The position numbers and the translations under genes are program-made. Shown here piece after piece: positions 26,801 to 40,614 of a stretch of DNA of 64,000 nucleotides. Numbering within the stretch: position 1 is the stretch's first letter; the number at the start of each line of letters is the position of its first letter. The stretch comes from Styela clava (lineage: Eukaryota; Chordata; Ascidiacea; Stolidobranchia; Styelidae), in assembly GCF_964204865.1 (NCBI RefSeq), contig NC_135262.1, forward strand, positions 7,130,001 to 7,194,000, in the 5' to 3' direction. The notes under the pieces were generated by a model, which saw only the letters and a program-made list of their open reading frames with translations, was not told the DNA's origin and did no database searches.

Positions 26801-29644
26801 AGTCCAAAAATTATTCATATATCATGATGCATTCATTCAAACATTCCGTTATATAATCTGGTATTGCGCACATGTGAAGGTAAATTGATCCCATGGGAAA
26901 AGTTGTCTGCAGCTAGGATTAGCATGGAATGCATAATATGCTAAAGACCTCAATTTACTATGATGAAAGAAACCCATCACATGGTCCTGGCAAACAGTAT
27001 TAACAGAAAAACAGTCATCAGCAAACATTCCACACATTAATAAAACATTAGAACCCTGGCTGAGAACAAGCCTATTATGTTTTATGGTCATGTACTATAG
27101 GAATTATACCAGCAATTAGATAGCATAACCATTATTTAAACAATTATGTCTATTGTCAATTTCGAAAATAAAAATTTAATTTATAGTTATTTGATACAAA
27201 GAATGAGTATCTAATTTTAAATATTATGCACATTTTGAATTTTATTTCAAATTTTATGTTATCAATAAAAGACCAACTGTATTAAACATTATTTGAGTTA
27301 TTTTTACCAGTTTCATTTTCAAAATTTCACACAATTACTGTTTAAATATAGCAAATTCGAATATGAGCTATTTTCATAGATAATCTCTACCAATATCAAT
27401 AGCTGACCACGGATTTGAATCAATTTAAAGTATGTGAAATATATTCATTTAATAAGTCAAAAATGATAGTATTTCATATCATCCAAATGTATTTTATACT
27501 GTGTCAAATAAGTGTGTAGCCATATTCAAGATTCCAATAACTCATTCATGATTTACAGTTGGCCAAGTTGAGAAATTCCTATCAATTAATTTTTTATTAA
27601 TGAGCAACAAAAATGATAGCAACTGATAAACTACACACTCCTTAATAAAATATTAAATGAAAACATTATTAATAAACCGATAAAATTTTTTAATGTTTAC
27701 AGACGTTTGACCTGAAACAAAGACTCTCCTGTTTTGATCCGTTAGTCATTTTATAATATCGAACGAAGTTTGTTAAATATGTGGTAGTCCTATGTGCTCA
27801 TGTTTACCAAGAAAATATTTGAACGTTTGCGCAAGACATTCAACAACCCTCCGCTGCAAATAAGAACTAGTGTATTTTATTGGGTAAAGTTATGGATACC
27901 AAACATACCAATTGAATCAGTGGTTATTAATTAATGGGATGACATACCAATACTTTTGAAATCACATACAGAATTCTAACAAAGTTGAGAAAATTAATTG
28001 CGTGGTTTTAATAACAGAGTACTAGAAAGAGATGTCATCCATGGCCAACACTTGGGAATGAACGAATGTTACCGAGTTAACCCATTGCTGACATAAGGAT
28101 GACCTAATACAGTTTTAACTGAGAATTTGAGGATATTTTCCCTGATATGGGTTAATCAAATTGAAATTACCGGTAATGCCATTAACATATTTTTCGAGTT
28201 GTTCAGTAATAATAATTTTAATAAGCTGGATCAATTATCCAATTAAGAAGATGTTGAATATTCAATGAAAATTATCTTTAGCTTTGAGCTCACAAATTTC
28301 TTAATTGTGTGTCCAGAACAAAGTGATTGGGAATTTTTTATTACTTTTCATGTTTTACCATTATTTTTTTATATACACCAATTCAATGACATTACCATAA
28401 ACTTCGAAAAAAAAGGAGGGACTGAGACAGAAAGAGTTTAATCTTCTCCCGTTTTTAAAAATATCAAGCAGTTCTCAACAAAATTATTTTCATATCCTCA
28501 AGTAATTTGAGTTTGGTAAAATGCTATTACTGTGAAGAAAAAAACTAGATTTATGACCTGTCCTACTTATCCCAAAAATAGCTATATCTAATATTTCAAA
28601 ACAATTCACCCAAAACTTTAGGCAGTGTAATTGAGTTTGAAATCTAACAATACAAAATTAGTTATCAACGAAGTAATATTTTTTATTAATAATCATTTGG
28701 ACAAAATGATGTTTAAACTTGTCAACTTGGTGCATGATTTAATTTAAGTCAAAAAAAAAAACCAGCCATTTTTGGTCTCTTCGATTTTTCAATTTTGCGT
28801 TATCATTACAATGTTTACAATTGAATAAAGATGTATATATAATATTCAGACCATATGGAACTCCCAAAGAAATTATCCTATATTAGAAAAGGGCATAAAC
28901 ACTATGGCACGTTTCTAGGAATTTATAAAAACTGTAAACATATCGTATACTATCGTAAACGAAGTGTGTACACCATATAACCACGTAGGTAAACATAACA
29001 GAAAAAAGAAAATAACATGGAACTCATAAACCAAAAAAAGTAAAATTTCATCTGTCATCAAGCTTGATCTACTCCTCTCTGATACAGACATGGCCAAGGA
29101 GCAGATTTTCAGCGAAGATGGAGATGGAGGTTTGTAAACATAAATCTCTGTTTACATTATGTTGAATTTACCAAACGTGTGCATAAGTTACCTTTCGCTT
29201 TCACAACAACAAATCCGCCAAGTTCAAGTTATTAAAATATGAAAAGGAGAATAAAAAGTTTAGCAAATACTTCAAAGTGTATTCGATTGTCGTTATAAGA
29301 CTAGCCTGGTAATAGCATACTACTTCACATTCCAATGTGTATGATATTGATTATCCCTAGAGCCCACTGCTATGAATGCCTTCGCTGAAAATGCCGATGA
29401 CATAAATATTAACACAGAGGTAGGTAGACAAAATGAATAAATGATGAAGTTCGAAACGTCCATACAATTTATTTAACTATCACTAAGACTATAAAATTTA
29501 AAAGTTCTGTAATAGGACATAGGAGCAATACAAAATCATATCTTTGTCATATATTATATCATGATTTTCCTATGTGATCTGATTCAAAGTGAATAAAATG
29601 TAAAATAATCATACTATTTTAAAAACAGCATTTTTCATCAAGTC
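23861..29644. other. Long gene-poor intergenic region
   Basis: Strongly AT-rich with a 16-base A run at about 24316 and many short frames with no domain. Two TACCGGTA octamers (26227, 28168). Near its right end are a possible tiny two-exon plus-strand frame (29090-29440, see findings) and, for the minus strand, AATAAA at 29473-29468 that could end the KIBRA transcript. Confidence 0.55.
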
Positions 29645-31147
29645 CTACGTTTCTCCTTGCATATGTAAAAAAGAGTTTTGACTTTGGAGTGAGCAAGCAC
29701 TAGAGGACATTGATACGCTACCACTTTGATTCACATTGTCAGTGTATACCATATGAGAATTTATGAGAGACATTGGCTCAATGCCGTTAGCACACGGAGC
29801 CTCGTACCCTTCGAGAGTAATATGAGTGCTAATGTCTAATCGAGGAGGGCCGCCGTCAGAACATCGAGAGGAGTTTCTACGCAAACTGGCTCGAACTGCC
29901 TTAGCCCTTCCCCGTGTCATTGAATTATTCCTGTAGGCAAAATGACCAGGACTACCAGACTTACTTGACCCTTGACTGGAGCTTGATGACAAGGATCCTG
30001 TGCTGCAAGATAGTTTATGTAACTGTCCTTTAATATCACTAGCTTGCTGTAATTCCATATTAAGTTTCGAGTCGATTGATTTCAATTTTTCAGCTCGTTT
30101 TAAACGCTCTCCAAGAGCTCGATTATTAATATTTTTCGCATCACGCAACTCCTTTTCCAATTCTCTACATCGTCGCAAGACTTGACTTTTTTCTTCTTCA
30201 GTCGCTTTCGAATTAGCTTTCTGACTGTATAGTTCGTTTAAAAGTTCTTCCTTTTCTGATATGAGTAGAAGTGTATGGGGGTTACCATCCTTCGACCCCA
30301 TGAGTTCTAAATTCATGCGCTCAGCGCTTAATTCCTCAATTTTGTGGTTGGACTCTTCTAAATTATAAAGAAGTTGTTCTTGCGAAGTGTGCAATTCTAC
30401 TGCGTGGTTTCTTAGCATATGATGTTGCTGTGCCTCATGGTGAAGATGCTCAGAAGAGTTCATGACACAGCCGCTATCTTGCTGTGTAGTCCACTGTTGG
30501 TGTTTCACTTTCGCAGTGTATATATTCGCTTCAATAAACGACAGCTGATGTCGAAGTTGATGCACTCTTTGTTTCATTTCGTCTATTTCACAACGAATTT
30601 CATCGGGATCGAATTTGGTACTTATTGACCAATTTGAACCAGACATCGAGCTGCCATTCGAAGTCGATTCGTTGAAATTTTGACTTGAAGTTGAGGATTT
30701 GTGACTTAAATGACTTGTGTGTCTCTTTACTCGTTGTTGTAAAGTGTGGATCGTATTTTCAGCTAAATTCAATCTTTCTTGTTTGATTTTGAACATCTCT
30801 TCTTGCAGTTCTATATCCGCTAAAGCTGTGTTCACATACTCCTCAAGCATTGTCTGTTGCCTTGATTTCCAAGTTTCATGAGGATCTTCTTTTTGGTTAA
30901 GCCCCGATATATGGTCAATAAAATATACCCCAATATTGGGATCATTACATTTTTCCCATCCAATCGGCAATTCATTTCCAGCACAATCAGCAAAGGTTTT
31001 TGGTTTTGCAAGGCAATCACGAGGATCAATCCAAGTTGTGCGCTTGGAATTGTGATCAATAAAATACGATTTGCCATCATAATCTGTTGCCTCTTCCCAT
31101 CCAAGTGGAAGAGGCAGATCATTGGATTCACTGGCCATAACTGGCAT
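29645..31147 (-). CDS. WWC1: KIBRA/WWC-family protein, N-terminal half only (500 aa)
   Basis: Likely Hippo-pathway scaffold at the cell cortex. Residues about 11-44 form WW1 (W17, W39, P42), and 58-92 form WW2 (W64, P89), in which the second Trp position is Lys86; human KIBRA WW2 also lacks that Trp. The linker KPKTFADC and the run [18 protein letters not shown] match KIBRA closely. Long coiled coil follows, about 95-150, 185-235 and 265-400, then a Ser-rich tail. KIBRA proteins are about 1,100 residues, with a C2 domain, aPKC-binding region and PDZ ligand. None of these is seen: the frame stops at 29645 and no C2 exon was found on the minus strand down to 24 kb. A weak donor (AAC/GTAGGA) lies at the stop, so splicing onward is possible. 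The 5' UTR has a strong acceptor (TTTCCTAG) at 31228-31227. Confidence 0.88.
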   Translation of the reverse strand: MPVMASESNDLPLPLGWEEATDYDGKSYFIDHNSKRTTWIDPRDCLAKPKTFADCAGNELPIGWEKCNDPNIGVYFIDHISGLNQKEDPHETWKSRQQTMLEEYVNTALADIELQEEMFKIKQERLNLAENTIHTLQQRVKRHTSHLSHKSSTSSQNFNESTSNGSSMSGSNWSISTKFDPDEIRCEIDEMKQRVHQLRHQLSFIEANIYTAKVKHQQWTTQQDSGCVMNSSEHLHHEAQQHHMLRNHAVELHTSQEQLLYNLEESNHKIEELSAERMNLELMGSKDGNPHTLLLISEKEELLNELYSQKANSKATEEEKSQVLRRCRELEKELRDAKNINNRALGERLKRAEKLKSIDSKLNMELQQASDIKGQLHKLSCSTGSLSSSSSQGSSKSGSPGHFAYRNNSMTRGRAKAVRASLRRNSSRCSDGGPPRLDISTHITLEGYEAPCANGIEPMSLINSHMVYTDNVNQSGSVSMSSSACSLQSQNSFLHMQGET

Positions 31148-31229
31148 GTATATCGCTGGTGTTTGATAACATGGATTTAAAAGAACAACCCTGCTTAAAA
31201 TTCACTTAGATTAGTTGCTGGTATCTCTA

Positions 31230-34200
31230 GGAAAAAAAATAGAAAGAAAGTTAGATTGAAAGAAATAACTTAAGTGAACTACGTAAAACTGGAGACTAAA
31301 GATGCTGTAAATGAAAAACAAATTATCACAATATCTATCTATACAAATAAACAGTTATTCAGAAATTGGACCCATAATAATACAACTTGAAATTCAATAC
31401 CAAAATAACATCCATCAATAAAGTAATGATGAATGACATCACACATAATATATGAATCGTGCTATTTCCTATGATGGACGGAATAAAGGTAGATTTGTAC
31501 TTTCATCTTATAGCTCTTTGATTCGACTTGGGTACAAATTTAAATTGATATCTATTGATAAATATTTAAGAGTAAGAGTAAGACATATCCATATTGAAAA
31601 GCTCAGTACTGTAAAATTGTAGGTACCATAAGAATAAGGATTCTTAATTAACGTAAGATGTCGTACATGCAGAAAATTATGATGTAATAAAATTAATAAC
31701 TAGTAAGTAAGAAAAATCAAAACCCGATTTAAAATTAACATAGTTAATAACAATATCTCTTATATAACAAATACCATAACTACTTCTAGAGCCATCCAAT
31801 CAAAGATCTACTGTTTATTATAAAGTTTCATATGCAAACACTGATTTAATCATTCAACAGAAATACGACCAGTACAATGGTACATTGTTTAACAGTATAG
31901 TCAAACAAAAAGCAGTTTTACAAACACAATACCGCCAGAAACTTTGCTAAGCTTGACTAAATCTTTAAGAGTGATTCAAACTCAAGAGTGGTCATTGAGA
32001 ATAAGCATCTTATAAAAACCACTCCATTCGATAAGAGAGCATTGTGCCAGGCATAGCATTTATCAATACTGGCATTACAGACCACAAAGTTAACTGAAAG
32101 GTAAAACTCAAAACAAGAAGTCTTGCAAACATGAAACTTAGAAAAAAAGTCTGAATTAAACAGGGAAATATCAGAAAAAGGAAATTTTAATATAATATAT
32201 TGGCTGAAATATTAATAGTTAATACTATTCAATATTAATAAATGTTTGCCATGTATCTAAATATTCAAATACATTTTGCACCTTCCTATGTATTCAATAC
32301 AAAATTAAGGTTTATTTTCAGATAAATTTGTATAATGGAGCTTTTACTGCTATAGAGCAATAAACACTAATAGATTACGCAAGGCTGAACATTTTAATCC
32401 CATTGATAATTTATATATTTTATGAAAAATAACCATCTTATTCTACTATACCAAAACTGACAAATTCCACCTCTTAATTTAAGCGCAATTGCTCTCTTGG
32501 TAAATGTAAGTTACATAAATGTTTTCCCTATTACTTGCAATCTATATTAGACTGAAACAAACTAACTATAATAGACCAGTGTCCTAACACAAAAGATACA
32601 ACCAAATTGTTGAATTTCAGATATTAGGCTATCCAGAAATCAACACCCGCTGACCTGAATTTTTACATCTTTCTCAATTCCCTATAGATCAATTATGTGA
32701 GGTGAATGACATTCCAAAACAAATCAATAATCTTAGGATTAAGACCTACGGTAATCACGATTTACAAAGAGCAAAGAGCGTTAAATACCAGTATGTTATT
32801 GACTGTTGGATTAGAACGTCCTTATTAAGCAAGGAGATGAGAAATACTTTTTCACCCAAATGAATATATGCATATGAAAGTCTTATGTTTGTTGTATATA
32901 TATATAAAGATGGCCAAAATTGAATATTTCGAATATATTCTAAAATCTTATTTTTAAATGGAATAAAGTTTTAATTTGGTCATATCCAACTTGCAGAAAT
33001 TATTGACAATTATATAAAGCATAGGTATTCAGTTAGGTGGTTGTTTTCTATTTTTTACAGTGTCATATCATATATTAAATGAAATATATTTTATGTCTCA
33101 GAAACAGATGCTTATATTGACAACTTTTAAAACAAATTACTGAATTATTTCCAAAATAATACACTTACTATATCAAAAATCATCAATTTTGAATGAGTTT
33201 ATAAATCGTTTTGTACATCCCTGGGAACAATCATTATGCTCTGTTTGGGGTCGAAAATATTCGAAAATATATTGCTATTACTTACCACCGGTATATTTTT
33301 TATATTCTTGCTATAAACATTACACCATGACAGAATTGTTATTTCAAATTTGTGTATTTCCTGGAGAACACATATTCTAAATATCGATGTTGTAACTTGT
33401 AAGGTAAATTATTCAAGACCGTATGATATATATTTTATTATCAATAACTTTTAGTTGTTGCCTACTTGAAAAGAGCTAATCGAAAAAGACAAAAACTACC
33501 TTATAGATACTAAACCAAACAGTTAGCATGCTAAATTTTACTACAGATGTCATCATAATTTATGACAATACTACATTGTAAGAAATAGATTAAAAGTAGA
33601 TTAAGAGACTTCAAACTGTGTATAATTATTGAAGCCAAATCCTGCAGACTTATCCAATGAAATCAAACAAATGCAACGGTAACATACAAGGTATAGAGTC
33701 TAAATTATGTACTATAAAATTGAACTAGCACTGCTATGCCAGAGAGAAAAACACAAGTGCGAACTGTATAAAAAATTCATAAGATGTGCAAGCTAGTATT
33801 GGTGTCATATTACTTAGGGGTTTGAATTGAAATATACAGGTATAGTAAGACTTTGACGATGGAAAAATAGAATAAATTATTTAAGCATGACATGTCGTTT
33901 CCATGGTTACGATTGTAAACAAAAATTCAAATAGGATATGATGGTGCCTTCCTCGTGGACCATAGACTTGAATATAAGAATTTTTATCTTTTTAATTTAT
34001 AAAAAAACAATACAAAAAATAATCATCTAGCAGAACTTGACCACTGTGGCTATGGTCAGTATACTCAAATTATGGCAGTATGGTATAGCATTATTATTAG
34101 GCTCTGATAATTACTTTAGATACAAAAAATAAAATAAATATACCTCACCAAAAAGTATCACAAATCGAACTAGAGTGTATGTGTTTGGCTATAAGAAGTT

Positions 34201-37200
34201 CAGATTGTTTTTTAATCAGTGATTCAAAATACCAGGAAAACAGAACAGGATTTTCATATTTATATCTGGTGAAGGAAGCCAAAATTTTTCAATTATAGGG
34301 CGTACCACTGCATGTCAATCAACCAACGATGACATATACCTTAATTATCTACCACGGGCAAGGTAATCAGAGGTGCGAAGGCAAAAATCTTCTAACACTC
34401 ATCAAGATGTGCCAACCACTGAGCAGCAAAAACGAAATTATGAATCATTAGCTAATGCATTTTCCTACATAATAGCATCCTGAAGTTTTATTACTTTTAA
34501 ACTTCGATGATGCAGAATTATATTACAGTAGTAAACTCTAACAAATGTGCACATAGGCTATGTAAAGCAAGCAAGTTAATATTTTTTATATCATCCTCAG
34601 TTAAGCACAAGCTGCTTGGGCAATTGTAAATGAATCTATTCATATCTATTCATATATTTCTTCAAGCATAGGAGTACTACCAATTTGATTTGAAACTGTA
34701 TATTTTCTAGTAGGCGCATTGCATAATATTTGTTCAGAACTTGGCCTCAGTAGGCCCTACCTAATACTGTAATCTCATCACTGCAACCCACTCATCAACC
34801 CATACTATAAGATAGATAGTTTATTTTGAAAACTCCGAAATACAATAATACACAAAAAATAAAATTGAAGAATTCTGGAGAGCATGCAAGACCTTTAAAA
34901 AAGTTTAAAACATTAGAAATATCACGCATCCGCATCTTACACAAGCAATATTGAACAATAATATTTCATTTGGCATTGATTTACTGTTTATTTCAGTATT
35001 TATATTCAATTGTCTGATATACATAGGCTAATCTCAGAATGAATTCTGCTATTGCTGTATTGCAAACTTAATTAGCTTAAGCCCTCAATGTCTCATTTTT
35101 CAAGATTGAGTAATATTGCACCATGAGAATTAGAACAAGGTCGCCCACAGGTCACAAAAAGTTGTCTCAAATTGCTACTACTGTACTGTATAAAGCAGCG
35201 TAAACAATCTGAATACAAGTCTTCTACTTTATATTGTCTCCCTATCTAAAGCATCCACATTGTTCATTCCACGATTGCAACGAAATGGTCCGAATTACAG
35301 TATCAAATACCAGACGTATCTCTCATTCTACATCTACAACGTACGATACCGTACATTCTTTTGTTGGCTTTCGAGATCGCCCTCGAGTAAACGAAATTAA
35401 TAGATTAAACATTAGACGTATTGAAAATCTAAAAAAGGCGCCCACTCAGATCATATTACCAAATTCCAATGCGCGAAAAAGTCAACATGCGACTTTGTAA
35501 TCGGCAAACAAAGCAAAGAATATATACTAGGTAAGACGCCTAACAAACTTCACAAAACCAAATAATAAATACGAAGATTCGGATTTCAGACAATCCGTTG
35601 TTCTGGAAAAGCTGATGATGAACATCTCAATGTCGACATCTAGCGCATAATGAATAATGTGAATTTCCCCAAGCATCGACTTCCTTGTTTCTGGTTATCA
35701 CTTCTGTAACATTGGCTAATCAATAAGATTACAACAGTGACTTAATTATCAAATCCGCCGCCAAGACACTATTTCACTTGGACAGATTTTCTGATCATGG
35801 TAAACAACAATAGCTTCGTAGTTCTTTTATCTATCTGTTATGTTAGTCGTTGGTCATGTCAATGACCAAATACATCCGTGAGTGGTTAGTTTAGTCGTAT
35901 ATAATCAATCAATCAATCATTTATTCATCATCACAAGAACATCAAATGCACAAAAAATTGGTACAGGAAATAAATATAATAATCATGATATTTGTGCGAC
36001 AGGAGTCGCGAAGGACCTTATTAGTTCTTTAATCAGCGACACCTAAAGCGCTGTTACTGGTTCAGTGTAAAAAAATAACTACATTTGCTACAAACATTAA
36101 CTATGCAATAGTCGTTATGATGAACATATTTTGAATCATTGAAAAAATTCGCAGCAAACGCAACTTTACTAAAATCATATAATAGAAAAAAAGAAAAACA
36201 ACTCAACTATAAATTTATAAAAAAGGCATATGTATATAAGTTACATAAAAGACAAAAGACGAGCGAGGGGAAAATGGTTACACCAAAGACAAAATTGTAA
36301 GTGATTAATTGAATAGAAGTTGGAAAGCTCTATTTTGAGAATCATAAACAGTAGTTTAGTTGCAGTAATCAAAAATTTTTCTTAAAATCTGCGTTACACT
36401 AGCCTAGAAATAGCTAGTTTAGTTGAATATTTCAATCAAAATTATTTTCATGAACATGTAAACTCTTCTGTAAGCGTGACTTGCATAAACAGTTAAATAT
36501 TCAATAAGCATCAAATATTGTGCATTAGTAAATTATAGAAAGAATTGTTCCCGGGTCAAGAGTCGGGGAAACCCATTTATTTTTCATTTCGAGAGAACTA
36601 TCTGTTGTCAACTATTACTGTAAACATCTGTATGCTTTCTCAGTTTTAGATATGAATTAAGCAGACAATAATGAAGCGTACTGTTGTAAGATAATAATAC
36701 ATTATGATATATCCTCGCCGTATAATAAACAAACAAAGGCGATGTTGCACCTCCAAGTGGCGGGCGTCACGGATGGTTTTGTTCAGACAAGATGCTTGAC
36801 GACGACGACGCTCCTGCATCACAGCTCGAAAACTAGCCCTGTTCATTGATGACTGATCGAAATATTTGCTGAAGGACGAATAAATTTGATAAAAATGAAC
36901 AAATATTTGTGAAAATGAAGACACAGTCTGTCTTGCAAATGACCAGAATGAAAACTTCCTTGTCGAAAGAAAGCAAGGCATCAAAAATGCGATGCATTGC
37001 AAAAAATGTCAGTCAGATGTAGGTAAAGTGGTGACGAAAATGAATACTTTGCACTTTATATAAAAAAAAAAACGCTTTGTAGCACAGCATTTTGGTCTAA
37101 CTCCATTTCAAGTATTGTAGCTCACAATATGCACAAAAATCATCATTTTTATAAACATTCGTTGTTATTTTTGGGGCTTCTTTTGTTAGTAAAAATGTTG

Positions 37201-38849
37201 TTGTTGCCAAGTGATTATTGGTAACTAATGGACCAATCAATTTCAAATGTAGCCTACAGTGCATAAATGTGAAAATATTCGTCAAAGGCTACTTTTATTT
37301 TTAAATTAAATTTGAATTGTATGGAACCCCATATTCCAACAGAAACGTTACCGCTTCAATTTAATTCATGAAAACACTTTTCCTATTCAGTTAATCGTGA
37401 ACGTCTCGGGAATGTGTATGTGCCGTTGGCTAAGCGAACTCGGTACCAATATGATAGATTTAGTAAGAATCAAAGTATTTTAAGAACACAATTAAAAGCC
37501 AATTTAATAGGACATTTGAACTGTATGCCACCAACGAGAAAATATTGTACTTGAACACCATCATTGGTGCATTAATGGAAAAATCAGTGCGTTGATTCAT
37601 TTCTACCTTATTGTGTGCTGTTTTTTTTTCCTAATAATTTGAGGAATAGATGATCGCAAGCTAAAACATACATGTTAGAGAGATTACTCTTAGATAGTTT
37701 TGATTGTTATGTAACTAATTTGTGAAACCATTTTTCTTTTCTCATGTTAATATAATGTAAATGATATTTCACATAAATGAATGATCAAACAAATGGATGT
37801 GGCATTGGATGAACTACAATATGGATCATATAATTGCTGGACTTATTCATGATTAATACACTGGAATATGGAACATGAACTAAATAATGCAACGACATCA
37901 CGATGCATCTTCGGAATCATGAATTGACTGCTATTGAATTCAAATGAACTTGATATTGAAATTAATCTAATTGTTTTTAATGATAAAAAAAAACTCGGTA
38001 CCTCGCCTTGCCAGTAACACGTACCGCTGTACAGTCTCATTAATCAGTTTATAGAATTTGAGTCGACCAATGAAATATTGCATATTGGGAATACGAAAAA
38101 GACAATTAAAAAGAAAAACAGTGAAACGTGAGCAATTTTGCTTCATATTTCGTCGAATCGAATAACTTCGGATGATTCCCAACTTCAGATGGCAGAAGTT
38201 GGTATTATTTGACTAAAATGCCTATGAAAGTTATACATAGTTTACTTTATTTCAATTTCTTTACTAAGCACAGAAATGGTGAATATTTAATAAATTTACA
38301 ACTAAGTAAATATGATTTCACGAGGTCCAAATAAATTCTAGCTACAGCAAAGCAGACTCATCTGATTCCAAGATTGTCTGTCCCTGGATGAGGATGGGGG
38401 GCCTAAACTTTAGTTTAGACTCTCAGGGAATCCGTTGTTGTATTATGTGCTAACAGCCCAGAAGAGCAACGTACCGTACCGCTCACAAGAAAAACTCAAT
38501 GTCTGAGTTGACGGACACGAAATTGCCCCTATATCCGTTTTTGCCTAATTGTTACTCTAATTACCAATTTTTCTTACGAAAAAATAGATAGAGCAGCTTG
38601 CAGATTATACTTATTCGCATTTAAATTGTTTTATAAACTCGGTCATAGCAATAGTATAGAACTCTTTTACTCTTTCCAATACCAAAGAGGTGTCTCTACC
38701 GATTCGTACGTAGTCTTGCTTGAATTGAGATCCGACTTATCATCATGAAATATTGAAAGCAATATAATATAATTCGAGATTTTCCAATGTAAATTGCTAA
38801 TTAGTTTGTGCCACATATCGTGTTTCCATTTGATCGATTACCGCCAATC
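31230..38849. other. Intergenic region without recognisable gene
   Basis: AT-rich, with a short TA run near 32895 and a short GAC run near 36790. A weak 71-codon frame (35285-35500) is the only one with coding-like composition and is listed separately. A frame at 36646-37002 on the minus strand has no recognisable domain. Confidence 0.5.
35285..35500 (+). CDS. Possible small unknown protein (71 aa), weak
   Basis: I do not recognise this. The frame opens at ATG in a fair context (CGAAATGG), is basic, and ends TTGTAA. A TATAAA-like box lies about 100 bases upstream (TGTATAAAGC near 35186). The same frame is open back through an AG acceptor-like site at about 35250, so it could instead be a terminal exon. 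Base composition is less AT-rich than the surroundings. No domain, signal peptide or membrane segment is visible. It may be chance. Confidence 0.2.
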   Translation: MVRITVSNTRRISHSTSTTYDTVHSFVGFRDRPRVNEINRLNIRRIENLKKAPTQIILPNSNARKSQHATL

Positions 38850-39253
38850 CGGAAACACCACGATGTTCCACTGCATCGGCAGCAGCACATCGCGCTTGAT
38901 TAGCATTTAGGTGCAGTTTATAGATGAGCGGGTAAGGAACAGACGTGAATTCGACAATATGTGGCCGAGCAGTGGATTTAAGGGAAGCTCTTTCATATTT
39001 ATAAGATTGTCATTGTTATTATTCATTTGTTTTGGTTTCCACGGTTCAGTACACTCCTGTTCAGTCGCCCCATTACACAAGGGAGTACATAGCGGTGCTT
39101 AGTATTCGGAATTGCCTAGCGTCTATATAGCGTTGTATACTTGTATTTATGTATGAGAATTTAGTCGAATATGTGATCGCGTTTTTGTATTGAAATACCG
39201 GTGTCCACTTCCTAATAGTTTAGTAACAGGGTACGCAATCTATTTTGTTATAG
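38850..39253 (+). promoter_or_regulatory. Probable 5' untranslated exon and intron of the first dehydrogenase gene
   Basis: A donor-like GAGCG/GGTAAG lies at about 38928, and an acceptor TTTTGTTATAG ends at 39253, 16 bases before the start codon at 39270. An alternative is that the acceptor receives a spliced leader. Confidence 0.4.
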
Positions 39254-39269
39254 GAAACTACTAACAAAA

Positions 39270-40614
39270 ATGAGACATGTGACTGTATTGGTAAGCGATA
39301 GAATTTATTTCGATGATATCGTGAAGCAGTATGAAACCATTTTCAAGTCCACGTTGAATGCTCATGTGAAATTTACAGTTGTTCCAGAAGAGATATGTTT
39401 GAAAGATGAAAAGAAAATTTCAAACCTATTCTCAAATGCAGAAATTATCTTACTATCGGATCAGTCGGTCAGTCGTTGGGCACATTTGATTTCTAACAAT
39501 ACAAAATGGATTCAGTACACTTGGGCTGGCGTCGAAATGCTTTTGCAAAACGACAAATATAGAGAAATTCTCAAAGAACACATCATCACAAGAGCTGGCG
39601 GTATATTCGGTCCATCTATGGCAGAATACGTTATAGGAGCGATAGTTGCAATGGAGAAAGGCTTTCCAAGATTTTATAAACAGCAAATGGAAGCTGTGTG
39701 GAAATCACCACCCAGGTAAAGAAAGCAATATACTAAGTAAATATGTATAACTCGAAAAATAAGTTACAGCTCCGCTTAGTTTAAACACGAGTATCAAAAA
39801 TGCATACATATTCGGCGTTCGGGTCTAAGTAAAATAGTCGTTGTATATTGGTAACTAATGAAATTTCGACGCCGCACTCACATACATATAAGATGTCGCG
39901 ATTTGCAAATTTATCGTCTCCAGTACAAAAAAAATGCTACATTGCGATACTTTATATATTTTGGAAATTTCATTTAACTTTTTAGGCCGAAAAACATACA
40001 ATGCGCAAAGGCTTTTTTAAGCGGCTTCGCAGCTCATATTACACATTTCTCCGCTTTCCAGGTGTCGGAATCTTTCATCTCTGACCATAGGGATTCTGGG
40101 CCTTGGGGATATCGGAATGCACGTTGCAAGAGCATGTTCAAATTTTGGTATGACAGTATATGGTTTAAAGAGAACGCCTTCGCATTGCGAAAACGTGGAG
40201 CGTGTATTTACAATGGACGAATTACCAGAAATATTACAATTATCGGACTATATTTGCAATATATTACCCAGTGCACCGGAAACAAAAAATATTCTTTCTG
40301 GGGAAATGCTTCAATTGTGCTCTCAAAGAAAAGCGAAATTTATAAATATTGGTCGAGGGGATGTTGTTGACGAAAACATACTGATCAAAGCAATTGAAAA
40401 GGGTTGGATATCTGAAGCGTTTTTAGACGTGTTTATCGATGAGCCACTGGATAAATCATCCCCCCTCTGGTACATGGAAAATGTTTATATTACACCCCAC
40501 GCTGCAGCGGAAATTAATTGGCCAAAATTGGTGGCAAGACTGTTTTTCTGCAACTTGCAAAAATATCTCAACAACCAAACACTGGATTATGTTGTTCATT
40601 GGCGCGATTTTTAG
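39270..40614 (+). CDS. D-isomer-specific 2-hydroxyacid dehydrogenase, paralogue 1 (332 aa)
   Basis: NAD(P)H-dependent reductase of 2-keto acids (glyoxylate/hydroxypyruvate reductase-like), probably soluble. Two exons, 39270-39715 and 40062-40614, join within codon 149. The C-terminal exon carries the Rossmann motif GLGDIG (162-167) and the family catalytic trio: Arg247 in NIGRG, Glu276 in DEPL and His295 in TPHAA. Length is normal for the family (about 310-330). Motif WIQYTWAGVE in exon 1 is the substrate-domain signature shared with paralogue 2 (44930-46446), which has its intron at the same place and phase; the two arose by duplication. All key residues are present, so it should be active. 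The substrate cannot be told from sequence. It converges on the serine racemase gene. Confidence 0.9.

Noticed and set aside
26849-27091. 80-codon minus-strand frame as a possible KIBRA C2 exon
   Set aside because: No C2-like beta-strand pattern and no match to the KIBRA C-terminal region.
36646-37002. 118-codon minus-strand frame
   Set aside because: Hydrophobic, low-complexity ends and no recognisable motif; only a short basic patch looked coding-like.
38911-39102. 63-codon frame containing a signal-peptide-like stretch (about 38958-39099)
   Set aside because: It spans the likely donor and intron upstream of dehydrogenase 1; hydrophobicity probably comes from T-rich intron sequence.
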